38,058 nucleotides of DNA from Akkermansia sp. (GTDB lineage: Bacteria; Verrucomicrobiota; Verrucomicrobiia; Verrucomicrobiales; Akkermansiaceae): positions 1 through 38,058 of the forward strand of contig JAFUQZ010000003.1 in assembly GCA_017472085.1 (NCBI GenBank). The letters run 5' to 3'. This document shows positions 30,814-38,058 of this stretch, in pieces. A program made the position numbers and the translations under genes. The notes under the pieces are model-generated. The model did no database searches and was not told the DNA's origin. It saw only the letters and a list, made by a program, of their open reading frames with translations. Each line of letters begins with the position of its first letter. The first letter of the stretch is position 1.

Positions 30814-33800
30814 TTATACGGGGTCATCATTCTTGTGTGCGGCCAGGTATTCGCGAGCACCCACCTCATCCGGGTCTTCGCTCAAGTCATTCAGCTTGAA
30901 CTTAATCCGGAAGAGTTTCATAATGAGCACATAGGAACAGGGAATCAGGAATACGCCCACCATGGTCACCACGCCCATGCCCACCACCACCACGGTGCCG
31001 ATGGAGTTACGGGCCAATGCGCCGGAGCCGTCGGATATCATCAACGGTACACAACCGAGAATGAAAGCGAAGGAGGTCATCAGAATCGGGCGCAGACGCA
31101 GGCGGGCCGCCGTCAGCGTTGCTTCCATGAGATCTTTACCGCGTTCCATTTCCAGATTGGCGAACTCAACAATAAGAATGGCATTCTTGGCTGCGAGACC
31201 CACGAGCATAACCAGACCGACCTGAGCATACAAGTTCAGCTCCAGCCCCATGAGGTACAAGCCGGCATAGGCACCCAGCACGGCGATCGGCACCGTCAGG
31301 AATACGGAAATCGGCAACGTCCATTTCTCATACAGAGCGACCAGAATGAGGAAAGCAAACACGGAGGACATGGTGAAGATGGTTCCCAGCCCCACACTCT
31401 TGCGTACTTTGTTTTCCTGGAAGCTCATATCCTGGTAGTCCATGCCGACCTTGGCAGGATCCATGGTTTCTTTGTATACGGCTTCCATGGCATCCATGAG
31501 CTGCTGGGTGGAATAGCCCGGCTTGGGCATGACCATCAGCTTGGCAGAGTTGTAGATGTTGTGGTGCATCACGAACTCGGTATCAGAGATATCCTCTACA
31601 TCCACCAGAGCAGAAAGCGGCACGCGGTCCCCCTTCGCATTGGTCACGAAGAAACCGTCCATCTTGTCAAGGTCTGTACGGTCGGCACCCTGAGCCTGCA
31701 TGTACACCTGCCACTGCTGACCGAATGCGTTGAAGAAGTTCACGAAAGAGGAACCGTTGTAAGCCGCCAGCACAGCGTTGGCACCGGCGATATCCACCTG
31801 CATGGTCTTGCACTTCTCCTTGTCAAGCTTGACCATCTTCTGGGGCGTATCAGGCATCATCATATCGATGCACACCATCACTTCCGGGCGCTGCTGTGCC
31901 GTCTGTTTGAACTTCTGTACCTGTTCATACAGGAACGGCACTCCCTGCCCCTCCAGGTCATTGAGCACCATGGAAACGCCGTTGGCCGTACCCACACCGG
32001 GAATGGCAGGCGGCACCATCACCTGCGGCAGGCCGTCCAGACCGGCAGCATTCACCTTTGCCGTCAGACGCTGTGCAATCTGATGAGCCGTTTCATCACG
32101 CTCACTCCAGTCCTTGAGCTGCACGAAGGCAATACAGGCACCGGGGGTCTGCACACTGTTGAGAATGTTGATACCCACCACCGTGGTCAAATTCTTGACC
32201 GTGGGGTCAGAGAGAGCAGCCTCGAATTTTTTGTTGGCCTCATATGCCACCTGAAGGGAGGTATCAGGCTTCATCACCAAGGCTGCCAGCAGGAAGCCCT
32301 GGTCTTCATCCGGCAGGAATGCCCCCGGCACACGGTCAGCCATCGGTTTGATTCCCACCCAGAAAAGCAGCAGCAGGGGGATAGAGATGATGAGCTTGCG
32401 GCACAGGAAGGCGCAGATGCGCGTATAAACGTTTGCCGTCACATCATAGCACTTGTTGAACAGGCGCAGGAAGGGGTGAATGAAGATGTTAAGAACTCGG
32501 GCAATGCCGCTGCGCTTTGCCTTGGCCGGCTTGAGCAACAGGGCACACAAGGCCGGAGAAAGAGTCAACGCATTGAAGGCCGATATCAGCATGGACACGG
32601 CAATCGTGATGGCGAACTGCTTGAACAGCGTGCCGGTGATACCCTCCAGCATGAGCGAGGGCAGGAACACGGCCGTGAGCACCAGCGCGATAGCGATTAC
32701 CGGGCCGCTCACTTCCTGCATGGCGGCAAAGGAAGCCATGCGGGGATTCAACCCCTTGTCAATATGATGCTGCACAGCTTCTACCACCACGATGGCATCA
32801 TCCACCACCAGACCGATGGCCAGCACCATACCCAGCAGGGAGATAGTGTTGAGAGTGAAGCCCAGCATGGGGAACACACAGAAGGTGGACAACAGCGACA
32901 CCGGCACGGCAATGAGCGGAATGATGGTGGCACGGAAGTTCTGCAGGAAGAGATACACCACAAAGGCCACCAGAAGAACGGCCTCCAGGAAGGTCTGCTT
33001 GATTTCCTCAATGGAATAGCGCACGGCGGTGGTCGTGTCCAGAGCCACTTCACCGGTGATACCCAGAGGCATGATGCTCTGCTGCTTTTCCAGAGCCACT
33101 TTCAGATTATCCACCGTGTTGATAGCGTTGGAACCGGGCGCCTGGAAAATCACCACGGCGGCAGAGGTTTTGCCGTTCAGACGACCTGTGGCCGTGTAGT
33201 TCTGAGACCCCAGCTCCAGCTTGGCAATGTCTTTCAGGTAAACGATTTCATCCCCCAGCTGACGCACCACGATATTCTCGAACTCCGCCGGGTCGGAAAG
33301 GCGCCCCTGAGTACGGATGGCGATGGTCTTTTCCTGGCCGTCCGGCACGGGGTCTGCACCGATTTTACCGCCGGGGTTGGTGGTATTCTGGGCAGCGATG
33401 GCGGCGCGAACCTCGTTTACAGAGATGTTGTAATGAGCCATCAGTGCCGTATCCAGCCACACGCGGATGGCATATCGGCCTGCACCGTACACGGTCACTT
33501 CACCCACCCCCGGCACGCGCTTCAGCTCATCCACCATCTTCACCTGGGCATAGTTGGCCAGGTCAACGGCGTTGTAGCTGCCATCGGGAGAGTAAAGCGA
33601 GTAGAGCATCAACGGCAAACCGGGCTGCTGACGAATGGTCACGCCGGAGTTCAGCACTTCTGTCGGCACCTGAGAGGAGGCCTGACCGTAGCGCATGTTG
33701 GTGAACACCTGGTCCAGGTCGGGGTCTGTCTCCGGGTTGAACACCACCTGGAGGTTGTACACACCGTTGTTGGAAGAAACGGAGGTCATGTAGTCCATGC

Positions 33801-34020
33801 CCTGCACGCCGGAGATTTCTCGCTCCAGCGGCGTACCCACGGAGTCTGCCACGGCCTTGGCATCCGCGCCCGGGAACATGGCCGTGAGCTGGATGATGCG
33901 CGGCGTGATTTCCGGGTACTGTGCCACCGGAAGGTTAGCCAGACACACAATACCCAGCAGCGTTGTCACCACGGCAATCACCGTGGCAATAACGGGGTGT
34001 TTAATGAAAAATGCACTCAT
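30814..34020 (-). CDS. RND (HAE1-type) multidrug efflux pump, inner-membrane transporter
   Basis: A 1068-residue proton-driven transporter of the AcrB/MexB class with the expected length and 12 membrane helices in two halves. Signs are the start MSAFFIKHPVIATVIAVV, AQYPEITP, GLVVDDAIVVVE near residue 405 (the paired Asp of the proton relay), and QVGLVMLVGLAAKNAILIVEFA in the second half. Substrates cannot be read from sequence, but this class exports drugs, bile salts and dyes. It is flanked by the adaptor (36 nt) and the duct gene (38 nt). A 1087-codon antisense frame spans the gene and is a shadow. Confidence 0.97.
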   Translation of the reverse strand: MSAFFIKHPVIATVIAVVTTLLGIVCLANLPVAQYPEITPRIIQLTAMFPGADAKAVADSVGTPLEREISGVQGMDYMTSVSSNNGVYNLQVVFNPETDPDLDQVFTNMRYGQASSQVPTEVLNSGVTIRQQPGLPLMLYSLYSPDGSYNAVDLANYAQVKMVDELKRVPGVGEVTVYGAGRYAIRVWLDTALMAHYNISVNEVRAAIAAQNTTNPGGKIGADPVPDGQEKTIAIRTQGRLSDPAEFENIVVRQLGDEIVYLKDIAKLELGSQNYTATGRLNGKTSAAVVIFQAPGSNAINTVDNLKVALEKQQSIMPLGITGEVALDTTTAVRYSIEEIKQTFLEAVLLVAFVVYLFLQNFRATIIPLIAVPVSLLSTFCVFPMLGFTLNTISLLGMVLAIGLVVDDAIVVVEAVQHHIDKGLNPRMASFAAMQEVSGPVIAIALVLTAVFLPSLMLEGITGTLFKQFAITIAVSMLISAFNALTLSPALCALLLKPAKAKRSGIARVLNIFIHPFLRLFNKCYDVTANVYTRICAFLCRKLIISIPLLLLFWVGIKPMADRVPGAFLPDEDQGFLLAALVMKPDTSLQVAYEANKKFEAALSDPTVKNLTTVVGINILNSVQTPGACIAFVQLKDWSERDETAHQIAQRLTAKVNAAGLDGLPQVMVPPAIPGVGTANGVSMVLNDLEGQGVPFLYEQVQKFKQTAQQRPEVMVCIDMMMPDTPQKMVKLDKEKCKTMQVDIAGANAVLAAYNGSSFVNFFNAFGQQWQVYMQAQGADRTDLDKMDGFFVTNAKGDRVPLSALVDVEDISDTEFVMHHNIYNSAKLMVMPKPGYSTQQLMDAMEAVYKETMDPAKVGMDYQDMSFQENKVRKSVGLGTIFTMSSVFAFLILVALYEKWTLPISVFLTVPIAVLGAYAGLYLMGLELNLYAQVGLVMLVGLAAKNAILIVEFANLEMERGKDLMEATLTAARLRLRPILMTSFAFILGCVPLMISDGSGALARNSIGTVVVVGMGVVTMVGVFLIPCSYVLIMKLFRIKFKLNDLSEDPDEVGAREYLAAHKNDDPV

Positions 34021-34056
34021 GAGACGTAATATTCTATTCCGAGTAGGCGGAAAGGG

Positions 34057-35418
34057 TTACTCAGCTTTCGACTGAGAGGTCACCGAAGGAACGGTTGAGG
34101 TAGGCGTCGTATAGATGAACGGTTCGGGCGCCATCAGATAAGCAGGCCCGGGAGCACCGATTTTCTGCTTCATCATGTTCATCTGGGCATAGCGCTGGGC
34201 CATCTGGCTACCCTCCACAATCACTTCGGCCTCCGTCACATTCTCAATACCATGTTCCTTGAGGGTCTCCGCGATGGGTTTTACCGTACCGGTCACCACC
34301 TGCATGAGCATGGGAGCCGTGGAGCCATCGCCGTTCGGCATATCCAGCACCACCTCAACACCGGGCTGCACATCGATACCTATCGGTGTTTTATCCGGAG
34401 CCACCACGTAGATGTAGCGATGGTTCATGGAAGACAGCATGGCCCGGGAGGGCACCAGCAGGGCATCCTTCACCTCCCCCGTCTTGGCACGCACACGAAC
34501 GGCAGCTCCGGCGCGGAGCTTCAGCTGGGGATTGTTCACCTGACCTATGAAGTTCACCGTGCCGGTGTTGCGGTTCACCTGGCTGTCAACGGCTACGACG
34601 CTGCCCTTGTGCTCATACACGGCATCACCCACCAGCAGCTCAAACTCCTGGATGGGGCTCTTCTGGTCAGCGGAATCAAAGTTGGCATCCAGAACCTTGG
34701 ATGACATCTGTTTCTCCGGCACCACGAAATCCACGCGGATGGGGTCAATGGAACTCATCGTGGTGAGCGCCGGACCGCTGGCGGAAAGCAACTCACCGAT
34801 AGAGGCCGAGGAGGCAGAGGCCAAACCGGTGAACGGTGCACGGATGGTGCAGCGATTCAGGTTGATGGTGGCGTTTTCCAGCGCAGCCTGCGACAGCTGC
34901 ACCTGCGCACGAGCCGCAGCCAATACGGCCTCGCTGCGGCGGGCCGCCTGCAGGGCATCCGTGTACTGCTTCTCCGACACGGAACCACTCTTCACCAGGC
35001 CGGTGTAGCGTTCCACGTCCTGTCGGGACTGGTCGTTGGCCGCCTCTGCCTGCAAAACGGCAGCTTTCGCAGCCTCCAGACTGGCGCTTGCCTGTGCCAC
35101 AGCAGCCTTGTAACTGGCAGGGTCAATTTCAAAAAGGACATCGCCTTCCTTGCACAGCGAACCGTCCTTGTACACACGGCGCAGCAGCTTGCCGGCCACT
35201 TCCGGGCGAATCTCCGCCTGCTCCACGCCGCGAAGGTGTCCGAACCAGGTGGAATACAAATCCACGGTCTGCTGATGCATCTTCATGGTCTTCACCACGG
35301 CAGGCGGCATCGGCGGAAGCCCCCCGGCAGCCTGTTCCTTCCCCTTATCCTCGCAGGAGGTCATGCCCAGTGCGGCAAGCCCGGCGAGTGCCATCATTGC
35401 TGTATACTTGTTATTCAT
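34057..35418 (-). CDS. RND efflux periplasmic adaptor (membrane-fusion lipoprotein)
   Basis: A 453-residue lipoprotein (lipobox MTSC, Cys22) of the AcrA/MexA type. It has barrel-sandwich/lipoyl halves (EIRPEVAGKLLRRVYKDG and RCTIRAPFTG), a helical hairpin rich in Ala and Gln between them, a beta-barrel region and a C-terminal part ending in a Pro/Ala/Thr-rich tail longer than usual. It links the inner-membrane pump to the outer-membrane duct. It follows marR by 18 nt and precedes the RND gene by 36 nt. Confidence 0.95.
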   Translation of the reverse strand: MNNKYTAMMALAGLAALGMTSCEDKGKEQAAGGLPPMPPAVVKTMKMHQQTVDLYSTWFGHLRGVEQAEIRPEVAGKLLRRVYKDGSLCKEGDVLFEIDPASYKAAVAQASASLEAAKAAVLQAEAANDQSRQDVERYTGLVKSGSVSEKQYTDALQAARRSEAVLAAARAQVQLSQAALENATINLNRCTIRAPFTGLASASSASIGELLSASGPALTTMSSIDPIRVDFVVPEKQMSSKVLDANFDSADQKSPIQEFELLVGDAVYEHKGSVVAVDSQVNRNTGTVNFIGQVNNPQLKLRAGAAVRVRAKTGEVKDALLVPSRAMLSSMNHRYIYVVAPDKTPIGIDVQPGVEVVLDMPNGDGSTAPMLMQVVTGTVKPIAETLKEHGIENVTEAEVIVEGSQMAQRYAQMNMMKQKIGAPGPAYLMAPEPFIYTTPTSTVPSVTSQSKAE

Positions 35419-35436
35419 ATAATATCAACGAAACTG

Positions 35437-35874
35437 TTATTGCTCAAGAAGATTGTCCAGCACGCGGGAGAGCATGTGATTCAACTGCACCTTCTCCTCC
35501 CGGCTCAGCGGGAAAAGCACCTTTTCCTCCAGTCTGCGGATGTTTTCTCTGGCGGCGCTGTGGCGGGCTTCCAATGCACCCGTGAGGTACACATGCTTCA
35601 CGCGCCCGTCCTTGCTGTCATCAAACGCCGTACGAACCCAGCCTTTCTCCTCCAACCGCTGCAGCAACCCCTTCACGGTGGTGTGACTCACGCACAGATG
35701 CCGCTCCAAATCACGCTGCGAGACCGCGTCACCCCGACGTCTGTCCAGATACATCAGCACTCTGGTCTGAGCCGGGGTTATCCCCAAATCGCCCATCTCC
35801 TGCATGAAGAGACACGACGCCCGGTCGGTTATCATCTTCATCAGAAAACAAGCACTGTGAGTCTCTTTCATCAT
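35437..35874 (-). CDS. MarR-family transcriptional regulator
   Basis: A 145-residue winged-helix protein. Recognisable parts are the LGITPAQTRVLMYLDRR helix, the recognition region VSQRDLERHLCVSHTTVKGLLQRLEEKGWV, and the wing with DDSKDGRVKHVYLT. It leads the efflux operon and almost certainly represses it together with its own gene, being relieved by small lipophilic or phenolic ligands as in the family. Two palindromes lie at its promoter (35893-35904 and 35916-35931). Two adjacent ATGs (35874, 35871) are equally possible starts. Confidence 0.93.
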   Translation of the reverse strand: MMKETHSACFLMKMITDRASCLFMQEMGDLGITPAQTRVLMYLDRRRGDAVSQRDLERHLCVSHTTVKGLLQRLEEKGWVRTAFDDSKDGRVKHVYLTGALEARHSAARENIRRLEEKVLFPLSREEKVQLNHMLSRVLDNLLEQ

Positions 35875-35892
35875 CTCCGGGAAAACGGTTAG

Positions 35893-35904
35893 GAAGCATG
35901 CTTC
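35893..35904. promoter_or_regulatory. 12-bp perfect palindrome, candidate MarR operator
   Basis: GAAGCATGCTTC is a perfect palindrome just downstream of the predicted transcription start of the efflux operon, where a bound repressor would block elongation. Confidence 0.5.
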
Positions 35905-35915
35905 ACATCTGCCAC

Positions 35916-35931
35916 CTAATTTACCAAATAG
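35916..35931. promoter_or_regulatory. Imperfect palindrome over the -10, candidate MarR operator
   Basis: CTAATTTACCAAATAG is near-symmetric (CTA-A-TTT against AAATAG) and overlaps the -10 box of the operon promoter; AT-rich 15-18-bp palindromes are typical MarR targets. Confidence 0.45.
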
Positions 35932-35945
35932 TTTTCAAAAGTCAA
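35918..35945 (-). promoter_or_regulatory. Promoter of the marR-efflux operon
   Basis: Minus strand: TTGACT (35940-35945), 16-nt spacer, TAAATT (35918-35923); the leader is about 37 nt. Confidence 0.7.
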
Positions 35946-36012
35946 GTATATTTCCCTGACTTTTTCTTCGATTTTCCGAGGCCGCAATACAGTCCTCGAA
36001 GAAAGACCAACA

Positions 36013-36037
36013 CACCCTGCGGAAATACCACAGGGTG
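36013..36037 (-). terminator. Stem-loop terminator of rpsP
   Basis: CACCCTG/CAGGGTG form a 7-bp stem extended by GG/CC across one mismatch, 39 nt after the rpsP stop; the T-tract is weak (GTCTTTCTTC a little downstream). Confidence 0.6.
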
Positions 36038-36075
36038 CGTACAGAAACAACCAATGAAAGGTTTCAGCGGGCCAC

Positions 36076-36321
36076 TCAGGCCTTGGCAGCGCGGGCTTTC
36101 TTAATCATGGAAGCCACGGTCTCAGACGGCTGAGCACCATTGGCAATCCACTTGTCAGCCTTCTCAAGGTCGAGCGTGAAGTTCTCACCCTCAGCCATGG
36201 GGTTATAGGTACCCAGCTGCTCAATGAAAGCACCATCGCGACGAGCACGGCTGTCAACGACGACAATCTTGTAGAAAGGACGGTCCTTGGACCCCTGGCG
36301 GTTAAGACGAATTGCTACCAT
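36076..36321 (-). CDS. rpsP: 30S ribosomal protein S16 (bS16)
   Basis: An 81-residue protein of normal length. It has the family's start [29 protein letters not shown], followed by IEQLGTYNP and the helical C-terminal part [19 protein letters not shown]. bS16 is a primary assembly protein of the 30S body. Unlike in many bacteria, it is not followed by rimM, trmD and rplS. The gene stands alone with its own promoter, a leader of about 75 nt without a Shine-Dalgarno motif, and a terminator. Confidence 0.98.
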   Translation of the reverse strand: MVAIRLNRQGSKDRPFYKIVVVDSRARRDGAFIEQLGTYNPMAEGENFTLDLEKADKWIANGAQPSETVASMIKKARAAKA

Positions 36322-36401
36322 AATGTAAATTAGAGATTTTTCGGTTGTTTCCCCTCGGTTGCGAAGCCTATCCGATGCTCACGGCAACAAGCGGGTGACC
36401 A

Positions 36402-36430
36402 AAGTTATCACACGCACCAACCAATGTCAA
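36402..36430 (-). promoter_or_regulatory. Promoter of rpsP
   Basis: Minus strand: consensus TTGACA (36425-36430), 17-nt spacer, TAACTT (36402-36407). The start codon is about 80 nt away, the longest leader among the promoters seen here. Confidence 0.75.
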
Positions 36431-36482
36431 GCACAAAGGATTATTTTTGTTAAAAAAATCAAAATACTGTCTTTTCAGAGCC

Positions 36483-36512
36483 TTTACAGGCACAATGGGA
36501 AAGTGCTAGAAT
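36483..36512 (+). promoter_or_regulatory. Promoter of the lysozyme-like lipoprotein gene (leaderless)
   Basis: TTTACA (36483-36488), 18-nt spacer, TAGAAT (36507-36512), 7 nt before the ATG at 36520. Confidence 0.7.
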
Positions 36513-36519
36513 GGCGAGC

Positions 36520-37323
36520 ATGAAATATCTTCTTCCTCTGCTGGCACTTGCCCTGAGCTGCTGCACCGCTGCATCCCATTCTCCGCAGGGAAAACGGCAG
36601 ACAACGGCAAACCGCAGTACAAACAGCATCGACGTGACTGACCTGGGGCGTCGCATCTGGGCCAACGAATGCGCCGGCAGTGTACAGGGACTCGTTTCAT
36701 GGAATACCGGAGAAGCCTTCCCCTCGTTGGGTATCGGTCATTTCATCTGGTATCCGGCAGGAATTCAGGAAGCCTTCGATGAAAGCTTCCCGAAGCTGGT
36801 AGTCTATGCCCGCTCACAGGGCGTTCGGGTGCCGACCTTCTTCAACGGCCCTGCCCCCTGGCCAACCAGAGCCGCCTTTGCAGCAGACCGCAGCGGAAAA
36901 GCAGACGCCATGCGGCGGTGGCTGGCCGCCAACGTCGAATTACAGACCCGCTTCATCATTCTGCGTTCCCGTGCTGCCCTGCCCGCCATGGCTCGGGCTT
37001 CTGCCGCACCGCGGGCAGTCATCGCCCGGTACAAAGCCCTTGCCGCCACTACTCAGGGTATGTATTGTCTGGTGGATTACGTCAATTTCAAGGGTGAAGG
37101 CCTCAAACCGGAAGAGCGTTACAAAGGGCAAGGCTGGGGTTTGCTTCAGGTATTGGAAGAAATGCAGGGCTTCCCGCAGGGCCGCGCCGCCACAGCAGAG
37201 TTCTCCCGCGCAGCCTCTGCCGTCATGCGGCGCCGCGTAGCCAACTCACCCGCCGCCCGCGGCGAGCAGCGCTGGCTGCAAGGCTGGCTCAACCGCTGCG
37301 CCACCTACCGTTTAATCCTCTGA
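36520..37323 (+). CDS. Secreted protein, possibly lysozyme-like, unknown family
   Basis: A 267-residue product with a signal sequence ending at Cys14/Cys15 (LALALSCC), so probably lipidated. The mature part begins IWANECAGS, followed by GLVSWNTGEAFPSLGIGHFIWYP. A Glu (E50) ahead of a G-I-GH-x-x-WYP stretch recalls the catalytic Glu and following beta strand of lysozyme-fold glycosidases. That is a visual resemblance, not a proven family. The C-terminal half is Ala/Arg-rich helix, plus GYKGQGWGLLQVLEEM-like sequence. The ATG at 36520 is set by the -10 box; an earlier ATG overlaps the box. Its end overlaps the convergent gene by 12 nt. Confidence 0.6.
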   Translation: MKYLLPLLALALSCCTAASHSPQGKRQTTANRSTNSIDVTDLGRRIWANECAGSVQGLVSWNTGEAFPSLGIGHFIWYPAGIQEAFDESFPKLVVYARSQGVRVPTFFNGPAPWPTRAAFAADRSGKADAMRRWLAANVELQTRFIILRSRAALPAMARASAAPRAVIARYKALAATTQGMYCLVDYVNFKGEGLKPEERYKGQGWGLLQVLEEMQGFPQGRAATAEFSRAASAVMRRRVANSPAARGEQRWLQGWLNRCATYRLIL

Positions 37324-37755
37324 CGGGAGAAAACATTCAGAACGTATCGTGCCGCATTTTCTCCAACTGCTCAGCAGTAACCTGAGTCGGTATCGATTTA
37401 AAAAAATATTGGATTTCAGTGCCAAATCTGTTCGCATATTCTTTCCGCAGTAGCGACAATGGGCCGTAAAAGGAGCCATCGACCAGGCTGTGCTCACCAC
37501 GGAACAGGCCTCCGCTCGAATGGTTACAGTATACTTTCCGCAATACGGGCATTTGAGAAAACAATTTTTCAGCAGTGAGATTATCACCAAAAAAGCCATA
37601 CAGACAAACAGTACCAGCGCAGTCACATCCGATCGCTCGCAGCCGCACCATGTCAGATAGGCAATCCCCGCACTCAACGGCAGAAAAAGCAAAATAGCCA
37701 TCTTTATCATGCGGACATAGGAACGATACACAGGGTAGAGTTCTGTATTTTTCAT
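37312..37755 (-). CDS. Two-helix membrane protein with a split zinc ribbon
   Basis: A 147-residue product with two adjacent membrane segments (about 17-35 and 43-62), followed by a cytosolic or periplasmic domain with CPYCGK and, some 28 residues later, CRYCGK, a classic two-knuckle zinc ribbon. Function unknown. The start at 37755 (MKNTELYPVY) is preferred because the upstream ATG in frame lies within the -10 box at 37778-37783. It overlaps the end of the convergent lysozyme-like gene. Confidence 0.65.
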   Translation of the reverse strand: MKNTELYPVYRSYVRMIKMAILLFLPLSAGIAYLTWCGCERSDVTALVLFVCMAFLVIISLLKNCFLKCPYCGKYTVTIRAEACSVVSTAWSMAPFTAHCRYCGKNMRTDLALKSNIFLNRYRLRLLLSSWRKCGTIRSECFLPSED

Positions 37756-37777
37756 GGGAAACAGGAAGTACTCGCCC

Positions 37778-37806
37778 ATGCTAACAGCCGGAGCGTTGTA
37801 TGTCAA
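37778..37806 (-). promoter_or_regulatory. Promoter of the zinc-ribbon membrane protein gene
   Basis: Minus strand: consensus TTGACA (37801-37806), 17-nt spacer, TAGCAT (37778-37783), 22 nt before the ATG. Confidence 0.75.
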
Positions 37807-37842
37807 GGCTTATCCACCGCCACTTTGTATCAGAGTCATCCG

Positions 37843-37899
37843 CCGCACCCGCCCTGTCACATCCGAACTCGCCGCCACAAATGCCGGAGCATCCGGCTC
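37843..37899 (-). pseudogene. 19-codon relic of a gamma-carbonic-anhydrase-like gene
   Basis: The minus strand reads EPDAPAFVAASSDVTGRVRR, almost the same as residues 12-30 of the gamma-carbonic-anhydrase-like protein at 21760-22272 (ELDAPAFVAASADVIGRVR). The DNA match is roughly 90 percent over about 57 bases. In frame a stop lies four codons upstream with no start, and homology ends abruptly on the other side. It is a fragment of a second copy, presumably broken by the rearrangement that brought the right-hand sequence. Confidence 0.7.
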
Positions 37900-37954
37900 A
37901 ATGCGTTAGGGTAAAAAAAGGGCGCTGCGTCAGATTTTATGACGAAGACTAAAA

Positions 37955-37984
37955 CTGACCACCCTGCCCAGAATCCGTTATAAT
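37955..37984 (+). promoter_or_regulatory. Promoter of the right-edge gene
   Basis: CTGACC (37955-37960), 18-nt spacer, consensus TATAAT (37979-37984), 5 nt before a GTG. Confidence 0.5.
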
Positions 37985-37989
37985 GAGGT

Positions 37990-38058
37990 GTGAAAACAAT
38001 AAACGAGATTCTACCAATCGCAGGATGGTCAGCTTACGCCGTTGAGTATACTAAATCC
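37990..38058 (+). CDS. Start of an unknown gene, cut by the window edge (possibly a transposase)
   Basis: A GTG 5 nt after a TATAAT box opens 23 codons to the window end (VKTINEILPIAGWSAYAVEY and on). The stretch INEIL-x-x-x-GW resembles the first residues of some ISL3-type transposases, and the window's other end is an ISL3-type C-terminus, so an insertion sequence is likely. The evidence is short and this is inference. Sequence 37906-37954 may hold its left inverted repeat, but the right partner cannot be seen. Confidence 0.35.
   Translation, partial: MKTINEILPIAGWSAYAVEYTKS

Noticed and set aside
30766..34029. Open frame of 1087 codons on the plus strand across the whole RND pump gene
   Set aside because: It is antisense to an unmistakable AcrB-type gene, is extremely His-rich without any known domain, and follows from the codon bias of the real gene.
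1..38058. CRISPR arrays, rRNA genes, riboswitches, prophage genes
   Set aside because: No regular direct repeats with spacers, rRNA segments, known riboswitch cores or phage structural genes were seen on reading both strands.

Overview
The window looks like chromosomal DNA of a Gram-negative, Verrucomicrobiota-type bacterium, most plausibly an Akkermansia-like relative. That is an inference from style, since no taxonomic marker is decisive. The supporting signs are many lipobox lipoproteins, a tripartite RND pump (so an outer membrane), almost no Shine-Dalgarno sequences, and excellent sigma70-type promoters whose -10 boxes sit 5-9 nt from start codons, so that many mRNAs appear leaderless. 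Base composition is moderately GC-rich. Layout, left to right: the window opens inside the last codons of an ISL3-type transposase. Then come two identical tRNA-Gly(GCC) genes with promoter and terminator (minus), an OsmC/Ohr-type protein (minus), ribosomal protein bL31 type B (plus), and a plus operon of lipoprotein, M23 peptidase and 808-aa TPR protein. Minus-strand genes from 10.9 kb down to 5.7 kb are an ankyrin lipoprotein, nrdR with an unknown partner, a formate/nitrite-type channel, and hemB with a membrane-anchored endonuclease/exonuclease/phosphatase protein. Plus-strand genes from 11.3 to 16.9 kb are htpG and a metallo-beta-lactamase/beta-CASP RNase-like protein, followed by three small related lipoproteins translationally coupled to a radical SAM/SPASM enzyme. 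This last cluster is the best candidate here for an undescribed modification system. The minus strand from 22.3 to 16.9 kb carries a gamma-carbonic anhydrase-like protein, mfd, an unknown 165-aa protein, tadA and ybeY. From 22.4 to 28.9 kb lies an accessory island of secreted, lipid-anchored and small membrane proteins of unknown function. It shows paralogous duplication, a vestigial signal-peptide fragment, loss of a lipobox and a one-base frameshift. A long imperfect palindrome of about 326 nt (28951-29276) separates it from a marR-mfp-rnd-tolC efflux operon (minus, 35.9 to 29.4 kb). The window ends with rpsP (minus), a putative lysozyme-like lipoprotein (plus), a small zinc-ribbon membrane protein (minus), a 19-codon relic copied from the gamma-carbonic anhydrase gene, and a promoter plus first codons of an unknown gene cut by the window edge. 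How the genes work together: tadA, ybeY, rpsP, rpmE2, the tRNAs and the MBL/beta-CASP protein serve translation and RNA metabolism. nrdR controls dNTP supply and mfd couples repair to transcription. htpG and the OsmC-type protein serve stress, hemB serves tetrapyrrole synthesis, and the RND operon with its MarR regulator serves export of toxic compounds. The lipoprotein clusters probably act at the envelope, but nothing in the sequence fixes their function.
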